Shown: positions 1-7,474 of the stretch, piece by piece
How the letters are laid out: each line of letters opens with the position of its first letter
How positions within the stretch are numbered: the first letter of the stretch is position 1
Assembly (NCBI GenBank): GCA_029881615.1
Contig: JAOUMF010000054.1
Location: 1-8,566, forward strand
Length of the DNA stretch: 8,566 nucleotides
Direction: 5' to 3'
Source: Alphaproteobacteria bacterium
GTDB lineage: Bacteria > Pseudomonadota > Alphaproteobacteria > UBA8366 > JADFVY01
Made by a program: the position numbers and the translations under genes
Notes under the pieces: model-generated
Seen by the model: the letters and a program-made list of their open reading frames with translations, nothing else
What the model was told of the DNA's origin: nothing
Databases searched by the model: none

Positions 1-478
1 CGAACTGCTGTCCGATGAAAAACGCCCGCTCTATCTGCTTGGCGGCCGCTTCACCGGGGCGGTGGCGAACTATTTTTACCAGCATCTCCACACCCTGCGC
101 CCTAATGCCCAGCTTATCTCGGGACATGAATCGAACTGGCGCAACCATTTGCTCGACACCAGCCGGCGCCACGTACTGGTGGTTTTTGACATCCGCCGTT
201 ACCAGCATGACGTAATCGCCTTTGCCGAGGAATCCGCCCGGCGCGGCGCTACGGTGGTGCTGTTCACCGACCAGTGGCTGTCGCCAATCAGCGGCATTGC
301 GAAACATATGCTGACGGCCCGCGTGACAGTACCGTCGAGTTGGGATTCGATGATCGGCATGCTTCTGATCGTCGAGGCGCTGATCGCGCAGATCAGCGAA
401 AAAATGTGGCCGACGGCCAAATCCAGGGTCGAGGAACTGGACCGCATGCTGACCCTGCCGGAACGCAACAACAAATAG
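1..478 (+). CDS. RpiR/MurR-family transcriptional regulator, C-terminal SIS domain (5' end outside window)
   Basis: The frame is open from position 2 and ends at TAG 476-478, so only the last 158 residues are present; the N-terminal HTH_6 DNA-binding domain would lie upstream. What remains is a SIS (sugar isomerase) fold. It has a first beta strand and phosphate-binding loop (LYLLGGRFTGAVANY), a second strand (HVLVVFDIRRYQ), a third strand (GATVVLFTDQWLSPIS), then a conserved PSSWDS segment and a helix rich in Leu/Ile/Ala. RpiR proteins usually bind a phosphorylated sugar or similar metabolite through this domain and control nearby catabolic genes. The FDIRRYQ and FTDxWLSP strings fit RpiR regulators rather than SIS isomerases. 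The ligand and target genes cannot be told, because the likely regulated genes are not visible. The 241-bp gap and separate downstream genes suggest it is the last gene of its unit. Confidence 0.85.
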   Translation, partial: ELLSDEKRPLYLLGGRFTGAVANYFYQHLHTLRPNAQLISGHESNWRNHLLDTSRRHVLVVFDIRRYQHDVIAFAEESARRGATVVLFTDQWLSPISGIAKHMLTARVTVPSSWDSMIGMLLIVEALIAQISEKMWPTAKSRVEELDRMLTLPERNNK

Positions 479-652
479 CGCGCGGCGCAAAGGATTGGCG
501 CTCGCGCTCGGGGATGCAGCCCCGCCCTCCGGTGGCAGAACAAGAGGGGACAGCGGATTAACCTGTCCACAATACGCGGCTGACCCAAAGGTGTAATTCC
601 GTGGGCGCGGAACGATCGAATATCCGCCGACGCACACGAAAGGGTTACCCCC

Positions 653-679
653 TTGATCGGATGCACGTTTTAATATACT
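653..679 (+). promoter_or_regulatory. Possible sigma70-type promoter of the histidine kinase
   Basis: TTGATC at 653-658 and TATACT at 674-679 resemble -35 and -10 hexamers, with a spacer of 15 bp that is shorter than ideal. The -10 lies in a conspicuously AT-rich island in an otherwise GC-rich gap, about 40 bp upstream of the TTG start at 720. This is pattern matching only. Confidence 0.3.
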
Positions 680-719
680 TTAGTATTGAAACTCAGCATT
701 GCGGCGGCGAGGGTAACCG

Positions 720-3071
720 TTGACCACGGCGAGCCAGACTACCGTCAAAAAATCCACGGAGGATTGTCCGATCGCATTAAGCGATGCAATCAATGACTAT
801 TTCGCGCCCGGGCATTTATCGATGCGGCGCCGTGACGGTGTGTTGGGTCTGGCCGAACGGTGGTTCTGGGAAACCGACGGGGACCTCCGCTTGGTCTATC
901 TTTCGGCAGACGCGAGCGATCTCGCCGACGGGGCGCTTGACCGGTCGCGAGAATCGACGCTACGGGACTGGCTGTCGAACGGCAATCCGTCGGAAAGCGG
1001 CCGGCGGGCCTTGGCCGCGATTGACGACAACATCCCCTTCGACCTAGTGGTCCGTCGCGGACCGTCCGGCGCCGGCCGCCGGAAAATCCGGCTTGCCGGC
1101 GTACCCATCTTCGATCGGCAAGGCAGATTTTCGGGTTATCGAGGCATCGGCGAGGAAATCCAGGACGGAAGAAACATAACCCGGCCGACCGCCGGCTATG
1201 ATGAGTTGACGTTGGCTGACGCGATCGAGAGCCACCCCGTCGGCTTCACGTTATACGACGCCGACGACCGAATCACCTTCTGGAATTCTGCCTTTATCGC
1301 GCTCTACCCCGGAATTGGCGACCTGCTATCCGGCGGCGCACATTTCGAAGACATAACCCGCGCTCTTTACAAGCTCAGCACCGCCACGGACGCCCAGGCG
1401 GAAATCGACTGTTTCATTGATTTGACCAGGGGCCGCCCCAGCGGGCAGCCCGCCACCATGGAGATAAATCTCAAGAGCGGACGATGGATATTGCTCAACA
1501 GCCAGCGCACCGCATCGGGCGGGACGGTCTGCCTGCACACGGATATCACCGAGCGAAAAAAGGCCGAGGAATCGCTGGCCCAATCCGAACATCGGTTTGC
1601 CATGGCATTCCAGTTCAATCCCGGCATGACGGCGATCGCTGAAATAGAGAACGGAACCCTGCTCGCCGTCAACGACAACTGGCTGAAGACCTTTGGTTGG
1701 TCGCGCGAAGAGGTCATTGGAAAGAGCGTCGCGGAACTTGGGGTCTGGGCCGATCCGGTGGAACGGGAGCAATTCATCGAGGAACTCCGGATCCGCGGCA
1801 AGGTGCGCGACTTCCAGTCCCGCCACTGCACGAAAACCGGCAAGACCCTGGACGTCCTGGTCGCGGGTGAAACGATCCAGCTTGAAGGCAAGCCGCGGCT
1901 ACTGATCGCCGGCCATGACATTTCCGAGCGAAAACGGATCGAGGATGCGCTGAAGCAAAGCGAAGCCCGGCTGTCCGGCGTTCTTGATGTAACGCCGGAA
2001 GCCGTCATCATTCTGGATGATTCTCTGCATATTACATCCTTCAACGGCGGCGCCGAACGGACCTTCGGCTATGGCGCGGCGGAAGTTCTGGGCAGTACCG
2101 TCGACTTTCTGATACCCCGACATACTCGCGGGCCTCATTCCAGCCATATGGACGACTTCGTTTCCTCGGGCGAGCAAAGCCGCAATATGGGTGGGCGGGG
2201 TCGAATAAGCGGGCAGCGCAAGGACGGCGTCGAATTCCCGGCCGAAGCATCGATCACCCGGCTAGAAGCCGATGGCGAGAAACTTTTCGTGGTACTGCTG
2301 CGCGACGTTACCGAGCAGTACGAGGCCGAGCAGGCCCTGCGCGCGGCCAAGGAAGAGGCCGAGTTCTCCAACCGGGCCAAATCGGAATTCCTGGCCAATA
2401 TGAGCCACGAATTACGTACGCCGCTGAACGCCATTCTGGGCTTTTCACAAGTTATCCGCGACGGCGCGCTGGGCCCGGCGGGAAACGGAAAATATACCGG
2501 CTATGCCCAGGACATCTACGATAGCGGCAAACATCTGCTGGAGATCATCGGCGACATTCTGGACCTGTCGAAAATCGATGCGGGCCAAGCCAGGGCCGAC
2601 AACGAAGACATCGACCTGCCGCGGCTTCTGGACAGCTGCGTCACCCTGGTCCGGAAGAGAGCCGAAACCGCCGACGTCACCCTGACGGTCGATTACGGCG
2701 AAGCATTGCCCCTGCTGCACGCCGACAGACGCCGCATAAAACAGATCGCCATCAACCTGTTGTCAAACGCGATAAAGTTCACCCCTCGCGGCGGCAACGT
2801 CCGCTTGGCGGCCAAATTAAGCGCCGAAAATGAATTGCTGATGACGGTCGCCGATACGGGCATCGGCATGAGGCAGGAAGACATACCCCGGATATTCGAA
2901 CCCTTCCACCAGATCGAGGATTCATTGACGCGCAAGCATGAAGGTACGGGATTGGGACTGCCCCTGGCGAAAAAGCTGTGCGAACTTCACGACGCATCGA
3001 TCGGCATCGAAACCGCGCCGGGGCGCGGCACGAAAGTACGGGTTCGCTTCCCTGCCACGCGAACAATCTGA
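720..3071 (+). CDS. Soluble multi-PAS sensor histidine kinase
   Basis: Predicted 783-residue histidine kinase of a two-component system. Domains in order: an N-terminal PAS-like region (about 42-148); a PAS_7-like domain (about 165-276, ending HTDITERKKAEE); a third PAS (about 291-405, ending GHDISERKRIED); a fourth PAS (about 415-533, ending RDVTEQYEAE); a short coiled helix; HisKA with the H-box MSHELRTPLN, phospho-acceptor His563; and HATPase_c with N-box Asn683 (LSNAIKFTP), G1 Asp712 (ADTGIGM), an F-box (IFEPFHQ) and G2 (GTGLGL, 742-747). All catalytic motifs look intact. I see no signal peptide, membrane helix or C-terminal receiver domain, so it should be cytoplasmic and signal to a separate response regulator, which is not in this window. 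The TTG start at 720 is chosen because GAGGG (709-713) sits 6 nt upstream; the first internal ATG is at 822, which would trim the first PAS region. PAS ligands (heme, flavin or other) cannot be read from the sequence. Confidence 0.93.
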   Translation: MTTASQTTVKKSTEDCPIALSDAINDYFAPGHLSMRRRDGVLGLAERWFWETDGDLRLVYLSADASDLADGALDRSRESTLRDWLSNGNPSESGRRALAAIDDNIPFDLVVRRGPSGAGRRKIRLAGVPIFDRQGRFSGYRGIGEEIQDGRNITRPTAGYDELTLADAIESHPVGFTLYDADDRITFWNSAFIALYPGIGDLLSGGAHFEDITRALYKLSTATDAQAEIDCFIDLTRGRPSGQPATMEINLKSGRWILLNSQRTASGGTVCLHTDITERKKAEESLAQSEHRFAMAFQFNPGMTAIAEIENGTLLAVNDNWLKTFGWSREEVIGKSVAELGVWADPVEREQFIEELRIRGKVRDFQSRHCTKTGKTLDVLVAGETIQLEGKPRLLIAGHDISERKRIEDALKQSEARLSGVLDVTPEAVIILDDSLHITSFNGGAERTFGYGAAEVLGSTVDFLIPRHTRGPHSSHMDDFVSSGEQSRNMGGRGRISGQRKDGVEFPAEASITRLEADGEKLFVVLLRDVTEQYEAEQALRAAKEEAEFSNRAKSEFLANMSHELRTPLNAILGFSQVIRDGALGPAGNGKYTGYAQDIYDSGKHLLEIIGDILDLSKIDAGQARADNEDIDLPRLLDSCVTLVRKRAETADVTLTVDYGEALPLLHADRRRIKQIAINLLSNAIKFTPRGGNVRLAAKLSAENELLMTVADTGIGMRQEDIPRIFEPFHQIEDSLTRKHEGTGLGLPLAKKLCELHDASIGIETAPGRGTKVRVRFPATRTI

Positions 3072-3120
3072 CATCTTGCCATAGTCACTTCAGCATAACT
3101 TCCGGATATGTGATAGCCTG

Positions 3121-3140
3121 CATTATAAAAATTTATAATG
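3121..3140. promoter_or_regulatory. AT-rich inverted repeat, probable LysR operator
   Basis: CATTATAAA (3121-3129) and TTTATAATG (3132-3140) are perfect 9-bp inverted arms separated by AA. The repeat lies 11 bp before the lysR start and runs into its Shine-Dalgarno sequence (GAAGG, 3140-3144). LysR-type regulators bind AT-rich dyads containing T-N11-A and commonly repress their own gene, so an autoregulatory operator is the natural reading. The AT richness against a GC-rich background makes chance less likely. Binding itself is inferred. Confidence 0.6.
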
Positions 3141-3151
3141 AAGGTTACGCC

Positions 3152-4024
3152 ATGATCACGATCCCCACCGAATTGTTGCGGACCTTGGTTGCCGTTACGG
3201 ATGCCGAGGGCATGACCCGGGCCGCGGAGCGGCTTGGCCGCACGCAGCCGGCGGTCAGTCTTCAAATCAAGCGGCTGGAGGAACTAATCGGGCGGCCGCT
3301 GTTTGAACGAACCGGCCGCGCCCTGCGGTTGACGCCGGCCGGCGACATCCTGACCGGCTATGCGCGGCGCATCCTGCTGCTGCATGACGAGGCGGTGGCG
3401 CGGGTATTGCGGCCGGAACCGGCCGGCGCGGTGCGGGTTGGCCTGCCCAACGATTTCGCGGTAACCCTGCTGCCCGGCATTCTCGGCGAATTCGCAATGG
3501 AATTCCCCGCTGTTTCACTGGAAGTGGGCTGCGCGTTAAGCCATTCCCTGCTCGACAGGTTAAGCGGCGGCGACTGGGATGTGGTCATCGCCATGACCGG
3601 TGGAGAACCCCACCCTTCGGCCGCCCGAATCTGGCGGGAAAGTCTGGTCTGGTGCGGCGTGGAGGGCATGGGCCTCGACGACGGCGCGCCGGTACCGCTG
3701 ATCGTCTACCCGGAAGGCTGCACCTATCGCCGGCGCATGATCGACGCGCTGGAACGGGCGGGACGCGGCTGGCGGGTAGCCTACAGCAGCGCCAGTCTGG
3801 CCGGTCTCACGGCAGCAGTACAGGCAGGGCTGGGCGTCACCGCCCTGTCTGCCCGCACGGCGCCGCCAGGGTTGATACATAAAAGCACAGGCCTGCCCCG
3901 GCTGGCCGATGTCAGCGTCGGGCTTTATACCGGCGAGGGACTGGCCGATGCCGCGGTACGTCTGGCGAACTTCATGATCGCCGCACTGGACAAGGCGCAC
4001 AATAAGGATCCGGGTTCGCCCTGA
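3152..4024 (+). CDS. LysR-family transcriptional regulator (LrhA-like subgroup)
   Basis: A 290-residue protein, the usual LysR length. The N-terminal winged helix-turn-helix is clear at about residues 4-62 (MTRAAERLGRTQPAVSLQIK, then RLEELIGRPLFER and LTPAG), followed by a linker helix and a C-terminal periplasmic-binding-like effector domain (about 88-280). The strings VYPEGCTYRR and YSSASLAGLTAAVQAGLGVT resemble LrhA/HexA-type regulators. The effector and targets are unknown. The open frame extends upstream to 2978, inside the kinase gene, but ATG 3152 is preferred: it has GAAGG 7 nt upstream (3140-3144) and the HTH begins directly after it. It follows the kinase by 80 bp on the same strand and faces the YjbB-like gene, with only 18 bp between stop codons. 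The upstream palindrome suggests autoregulation. Confidence 0.93.
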   Translation: MITIPTELLRTLVAVTDAEGMTRAAERLGRTQPAVSLQIKRLEELIGRPLFERTGRALRLTPAGDILTGYARRILLLHDEAVARVLRPEPAGAVRVGLPNDFAVTLLPGILGEFAMEFPAVSLEVGCALSHSLLDRLSGGDWDVVIAMTGGEPHPSAARIWRESLVWCGVEGMGLDDGAPVPLIVYPEGCTYRRRMIDALERAGRGWRVAYSSASLAGLTAAVQAGLGVTALSARTAPPGLIHKSTGLPRLADVSVGLYTGEGLADAAVRLANFMIAALDKAHNKDPGSP

Positions 4025-4034
4025 TCACCTGGCC

Positions 4035-4080
4035 TCCCGGCGTCAAGACGGCGCTTTCGGCGCGCAAGGCGACACCGGGA
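4035..4080. other. Inverted repeat at the convergent gene ends (possible shared terminator structure)
   Basis: TCCCGGCGTC (4035-4044) and GACACCGGGA (4071-4080) are inverted arms with one mismatch, which is a G-U wobble in the minus-strand transcript. Between them is a GC-rich loop containing a small GCGC-TTTCG-GCGC hairpin. The repeat overlaps the 3' end of the leftward phosphate transporter and lies just past the lysR stop. No T-tract follows either arm, so it is not a textbook intrinsic terminator; it may only stabilise the RNA 3' ends. Confidence 0.3.
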
Positions 4081-5740
4081 CTTGAGACGTAATCGCTGGA
4101 TCCTTGAGCCGGGAAGGCATCAGCTCTCCGGCCTTATCCAGAATCGGATAAGCGACCGACGTCAGATGGCTGTTGATACGCTTCAGATCACGTACGATAT
4201 CCAGATGCAGCGACGAAGTCTCAATGCTCGCGCGCTTTCCATGTCGCAGCCGTTCATGATGCCCCTCCGCCGCCTTGAACTCCAGCGCTCGGAAACGGTC
4301 TTTTTCGGCCAGCAGACGGCGAGCCAGTTGCCGGTCGCCGGACACGAACACATTCATTGCCAGCTGCAGGTTTTCCAGCACGCGCAGGTTCAGCGCCTCG
4401 ATCTCCTGAAGCCCCTCGTCGGAAAAGTGATAGGAATAGCGGATCTTCTTGGCCGCCAGTTCCAGCAGGTTCTTGTCGACGATATCGCCGATATGTTCAA
4501 GGTTGGTGGTAAAGGACATGATGTCGGTCCAGCGGCGACCTTCCTCGGCGTCCAGTGGTTGCCGCCTGATATCGGTCAGGTACAGTTTGATCGCTTCATG
4601 CAACCGATCGACCGTATCGTCCAGACGCGAAATTTTTTCCAGCGGTTCCGGATCGTCGCCTCGCAGGCACGTCATCGCGCCGCGCAGCATGGCCTCCAAC
4701 GTGTCGCCCATGCGCATCGTTTCGCGCGCGGCGAAGGCCAGCGCCAGCGCCGGTTCGCCCTGGGCCGCGGGATCGAGATATCGCGGAGCGGATTCATCGT
4801 TAGCTTGCGGTGAATCCGGCATCATCCGCTCGGCCCATCGGCCAAACAGTCCGGTGAATGGCACAAAGACCATGGCTAACGCCACATTGAAGGCCAAATG
4901 AAAATTCACCACCTGGCGCGCTGGCGCGGCCTGCACTGCTTCGATCGCAATCCCGACAGGCGCCAGAACCGACAGCAACACGATCACACCGATCAATTTA
5001 AAGATCGCATTGCCCCAGGCGACCCTGCGGGCCGAAGGTGCCGACGACAGCGTCGCCACGATCGGCGAAATCGTGCCCCCCAGATTGGCGCCAAGCACAA
5101 GCGGCAACGCGAGCGACATCGGCACGGCGCCGGTTCCGACCAGCGACACCACCAGCAGCACGATCGCCAGGCTGGAATGGGCAACCCATGTCAACAGCGC
5201 GGCGACCAGAATCGCCAGGAAGGGTTCGCCATTCAACGACTCTACCACCGTCAACACGACACCGCTGTTACCCATGGCGTCGGCATTGCCGACAATCAGC
5301 CGCAACGCCAGAAGAATCAACCCGATGCCCACCGCCACGCGGCCAAGTTCATGGGTCCGCTGATTTCGGGCCGAGGCATAGGCGATGAACCCGGCCAGAA
5401 TAAGCAGGGGTGAAAGCCACGCTATATCGAAGCTGAAAAGCTGCGCCACCAGGGTCGTCCCGACGTCGGCGCCCAGCATGATGGCCAGCGCCGGTCCGGC
5501 CGCAACCAGCCCCCGGCTGGCGAAGGAGGCCGTCATCAGACAGGTCGCGGTGCTGCTTTGCAAAAGTGCGGTCACGCCGATGCCAGCAAGAAATGCGGTG
5601 ACGCGACGGCCCATATATTCGCCCAGCACGTGCCGCAGATTGCCGCCATAGGCGCGCGTGACACCGGCGCGAACCATCCGCATGCCCCACAGCAACAGTG
5701 CGATGGCGCCAAGAAAATTGATGAAAAGTTCGGTCGCCAA
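4043..5740 (-). CDS. yjbB: Na/Pi cotransporter-family protein with C-terminal PhoU-like domain (YjbB-like)
   Basis: Integral membrane protein of the NptA/SLC34-related family, about 565 residues. Numbering from the TTG at 5740, it has hydrophobic helices over about 5-300 in two related halves, carrying the motifs GVTALLQSSTAT (about 55-66) with GADVGTT (90-96), and VAHSSLA (about 187-193) with GANLGGT (217-223). A soluble helical PhoU-like domain follows (about 336-540), with RETMRMGDTLE, NLEHIGDIVDKNLLELA and SIETSSLHLDIVRDLKRINS. The layout and motifs match Escherichia coli YjbB, which has been reported to lower phosphate/polyphosphate levels, consistent with Pi export; the direction here is inferred. 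The frame stays open to a GTG at 5803, which would add a basic 21-residue leader, but I see no ribosome site there. TTG 5740 has GGAG 9 nt upstream and matches the E. coli N-terminus within about two residues. GTG 5755 is a third option. Confidence 0.9.
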   Translation of the reverse strand: MATELFINFLGAIALLLWGMRMVRAGVTRAYGGNLRHVLGEYMGRRVTAFLAGIGVTALLQSSTATCLMTASFASRGLVAAGPALAIMLGADVGTTLVAQLFSFDIAWLSPLLILAGFIAYASARNQRTHELGRVAVGIGLILLALRLIVGNADAMGNSGVVLTVVESLNGEPFLAILVAALLTWVAHSSLAIVLLVVSLVGTGAVPMSLALPLVLGANLGGTISPIVATLSSAPSARRVAWGNAIFKLIGVIVLLSVLAPVGIAIEAVQAAPARQVVNFHLAFNVALAMVFVPFTGLFGRWAERMMPDSPQANDESAPRYLDPAAQGEPALALAFAARETMRMGDTLEAMLRGAMTCLRGDDPEPLEKISRLDDTVDRLHEAIKLYLTDIRRQPLDAEEGRRWTDIMSFTTNLEHIGDIVDKNLLELAAKKIRYSYHFSDEGLQEIEALNLRVLENLQLAMNVFVSGDRQLARRLLAEKDRFRALEFKAAEGHHERLRHGKRASIETSSLHLDIVRDLKRINSHLTSVAYPILDKAGELMPSRLKDPAITSQVPVSPCAPKAPS

Positions 5741-6038
5741 GATAATTCGCTCCACACAGCTCAAAATTGACAAACGTCGTTTGGGCCGCTTGATCACGGC
5801 CACCGAACGGCGAGGAATATTCTTCCCGACAGTCTAATGGGAGGCCGGGTCACGAAATTTAATTCTCCGTGGCGGGGCCTGATCTTCAGGGCGGGTTGAA
5901 TAAAACCCACCGATAGCAACAATGGTGCAGCAACTCTCTGACATTTGCAACAAGCTGAAGCGGGAAGTACACATTTCCGTTTATCACCACCCATCATCAG
6001 GCTAACCTTCGCGCCACCAACATTAGGAAACCACAAGA
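5741..6038. other. Divergent intergenic region between the YjbB-like gene and the ABM-domain gene
   Basis: About 300 bp that should hold both divergent promoters (about 235 bp if the upstream GTG 5803 start is used). Weak candidates only: TTGCAA (5945-5950) with TACACA (5968-5973), 17 bp apart, for the rightward gene. An 8-bp palindrome GAATATTC lies at 5815-5822, and a small GGGTT/AACCC dyad at 5893-5908 without a T-tract. I found no tandem Pho-box-like repeats and no convincing small gene. Confidence 0.35.
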
Positions 6039-6392
6039 ATGATCGCCGTTATTTTCGAACTCTGGCCCGCCGAGGGGAAGACGGAATCCTATCTGGACGT
6101 CGCGGGCGGGCTGCGGCCAATGCTGGAGGGGATCGATGGGTTCATCTCCGTCGAACGCTTCGAGAGCATCACCGAGCCCGGAAAATATCTTTCGCTGTCG
6201 ATCTGGCGCGACGAGGAAGCCGTGGCGGCCTGGCGCAACACCGAAGAACATCGCGGCGCCCAGTCGGCGGGGCGGGGCGGGCTGTTCAGGGATTACCGCC
6301 TGCGTGTGGCTTCGGTGCTGCGCGACTACGGCATGACCGGCAATCGCGCGGATGCCCCGGCCGACTCACGCGAGGCGCATGACGGAAAATAA
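6039..6392 (+). CDS. Antibiotic biosynthesis monooxygenase (ABM) domain protein
   Basis: Small predicted cytoplasmic protein, 117 residues, with a single ABM/ferredoxin-like alpha-beta barrel. The N-terminus MIAVIFELWPAEGK forms the first strand. It is followed by the helix and turn GLRPMLEGIDGFISVERFES, the strand KYLSLSIWRDEEAVAAWRN, and the conserved TEEHRGAQ with its histidine, then LFRDYRLRVASVLRDYG. The last 15 or so residues are polar and probably disordered. Family members include cofactor-less quinol oxygenases, heme-degrading enzymes and many uncharacterised dimeric stress proteins; the name does not imply antibiotic synthesis here. ATG 6039 has AGGA (6025-6028) 10 nt upstream, and the fold begins at residue 1. 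It stands alone: divergent from the YjbB-like gene and convergent with the PiT gene (15 bp between ends). A link to phosphate transport is not shown. Confidence 0.85.
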   Translation: MIAVIFELWPAEGKTESYLDVAGGLRPMLEGIDGFISVERFESITEPGKYLSLSIWRDEEAVAAWRNTEEHRGAQSAGRGGLFRDYRLRVASVLRDYGMTGNRADAPADSREAHDGK

Positions 6393-6407
6393 AGGCCGGC
6401 GCCTCCC

Positions 6408-7460
6408 CTACTGATAGACCTCTTGGCCGAACACATTCTGCAGGAAGAACAGGCCAATATAACAGACCAGTCCGGCGACCAGGGGCGTAACCACCCAGCC
6501 CAGCGAAACACTGCCGACGATGCGCCATCGAATGCCTCGCCCGCCTTGCAGCAGTCCAATGCCCAGTACCGCCCCTACCACGGCCTGGGAGCTGGAAACC
6601 GGCACCAGTGGGATGGTCGCCAAATCGTAGCTGAGAAGCAATGCCTGCAACCCGCGCGAAGCGAACAGGAACAGCACGATCGAATGCGCCATCACCACCA
6701 CCCATGCGCCGACCGGCGACAGGGGCAGCATGCCGCCGCCCACGGTCAACATCACCCGTTCAGAATAGGTAATAACACCCGCCGCAATGGCCAACCCGCC
6801 CAAAAGGAAAAGCTGTTCGACGGAGGTAAAGTCCGCCATGCCCATGATTGACAGGTCCTTGAAGGGCGAAGACGGCACGAAAACCCCCATCACATTGCCG
6901 ATGTTATTGGCGCCCAGACTATAGGCCCCAAAAGCGCCGGCCAGAATCAACGCCGCGCGGGTATAGGCATCCAGCCGAATCATATGGAAATTCATCTTGC
7001 GCAGGAACCAGCTGGTCCCTTTGTAAAGCAGCATGGCGATGATCGCGGCAAGGATCGGGCAGATCACCCAGGTTCCCAGAATCGTGCTCAATGTCGCGGG
7101 GTCGGTGCTGGTCGCGGTAAACAGATTCCAGCCGACGATGGCGCCGACGATAGCCTGGGTGGTGGAAACCGGCAGGCCGGCCTTGGTCATCAGATAAACC
7201 GACAGCGCGGCGGCGAAGGCGGCCATGAAGGCGCCGCCCAGCGCGTCAATGGCGCCCAGCTTGCCCAGCGTATGGGCCGCGCCACTGCCGCTCATCACCG
7301 CGCCCATGATAACGAAAACGCTGCAGATCACGGCCGCGGTGGAAAACCGGATCATGCGCGATCCCACCGCCGTGCCGAATACGTTGGCGGCGTCGTTGGC
7401 ACCCAGCGACCAGCCCAGAAACAGGCCGCTCGACAGGAAAAACAATGTAGCGAAATCCAT
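6408..7460 (-). CDS. pit: Inorganic phosphate transporter, PiT family
   Basis: Integral inner-membrane permease of 350 residues (PF01384), a proton- or sodium-coupled low-affinity carrier of inorganic phosphate, probably as a metal-phosphate complex in bacteria. The duplicated family signature is intact: GANDAANVFGT (20-30) and GANNIGNV (183-190), each followed by a second conserved loop, PVSTTQAIVGAIVG (97-110) and PVSSSQAVVGAVLG (287-300). Hydrophobic helices fill most of the chain. The central cytoplasmic loop is short (about 148-165), so the protein is close to the short alphaproteobacterial Pit and shorter than E. coli PitA/PitB. It begins 14 bp after the stop of the DUF47 gene, with only a weak ribosome site (GGTG), which suggests co-transcription and perhaps translational coupling. 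The DUF47-Pit order is that of the S. meliloti orfA-pit operon, where Pi limitation represses expression through PhoB; that regulation is not visible here. Confidence 0.95.
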   Translation of the reverse strand: MDFATLFFLSSGLFLGWSLGANDAANVFGTAVGSRMIRFSTAAVICSVFVIMGAVMSGSGAAHTLGKLGAIDALGGAFMAAFAAALSVYLMTKAGLPVSTTQAIVGAIVGWNLFTATSTDPATLSTILGTWVICPILAAIIAMLLYKGTSWFLRKMNFHMIRLDAYTRAALILAGAFGAYSLGANNIGNVMGVFVPSSPFKDLSIMGMADFTSVEQLFLLGGLAIAAGVITYSERVMLTVGGGMLPLSPVGAWVVVMAHSIVLFLFASRGLQALLLSYDLATIPLVPVSSSQAVVGAVLGIGLLQGGRGIRWRIVGSVSLGWVVTPLVAGLVCYIGLFFLQNVFGQEVYQ

Positions 7461-7474
7461 GTTTTACACCAGGC

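Noticed and set aside
509..524. Hairpin CGGGG-ATGCAG-CCCCG after the RpiR stop as its terminator
   Set aside because: The stem is only 5 bp and no T-tract follows, so it cannot be supported as an intrinsic terminator.
1367..2044. Open frame of 225 codons on the minus strand inside the kinase gene
   Set aside because: The product is Ser/Arg-rich and low in recognisable motifs, and it is antisense to clear PAS domains; a compositional shadow.
2978..3151. Upstream extension of the LysR frame into the kinase gene
   Set aside because: The extension overlaps the kinase 3' end, precedes the HTH with unrelated Arg/His-rich sequence, and a good ribosome site marks ATG 3152.
4082..4813. Open frame of 243 codons on the plus strand opposite the YjbB-like gene
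   Set aside because: Its translation is Arg/Gln/His-rich with no recognisable fold, and it lies fully antisense to a well-supported transporter/PhoU gene; this is the usual GC-rich shadow frame.
5945..6382. Open frame of 145 codons overlapping the ABM gene in another plus-strand frame
   Set aside because: The protein is Arg/Gly/Ala-rich without family resemblance, while the overlapping frame at 6039-6392 encodes a clear ABM domain with a ribosome site.
6393..6407. AGGC-CGGC-GCCT between the ABM and pit stops as a bidirectional terminator
   Set aside because: A 4-bp stem with no T-tract on either strand is too weak.
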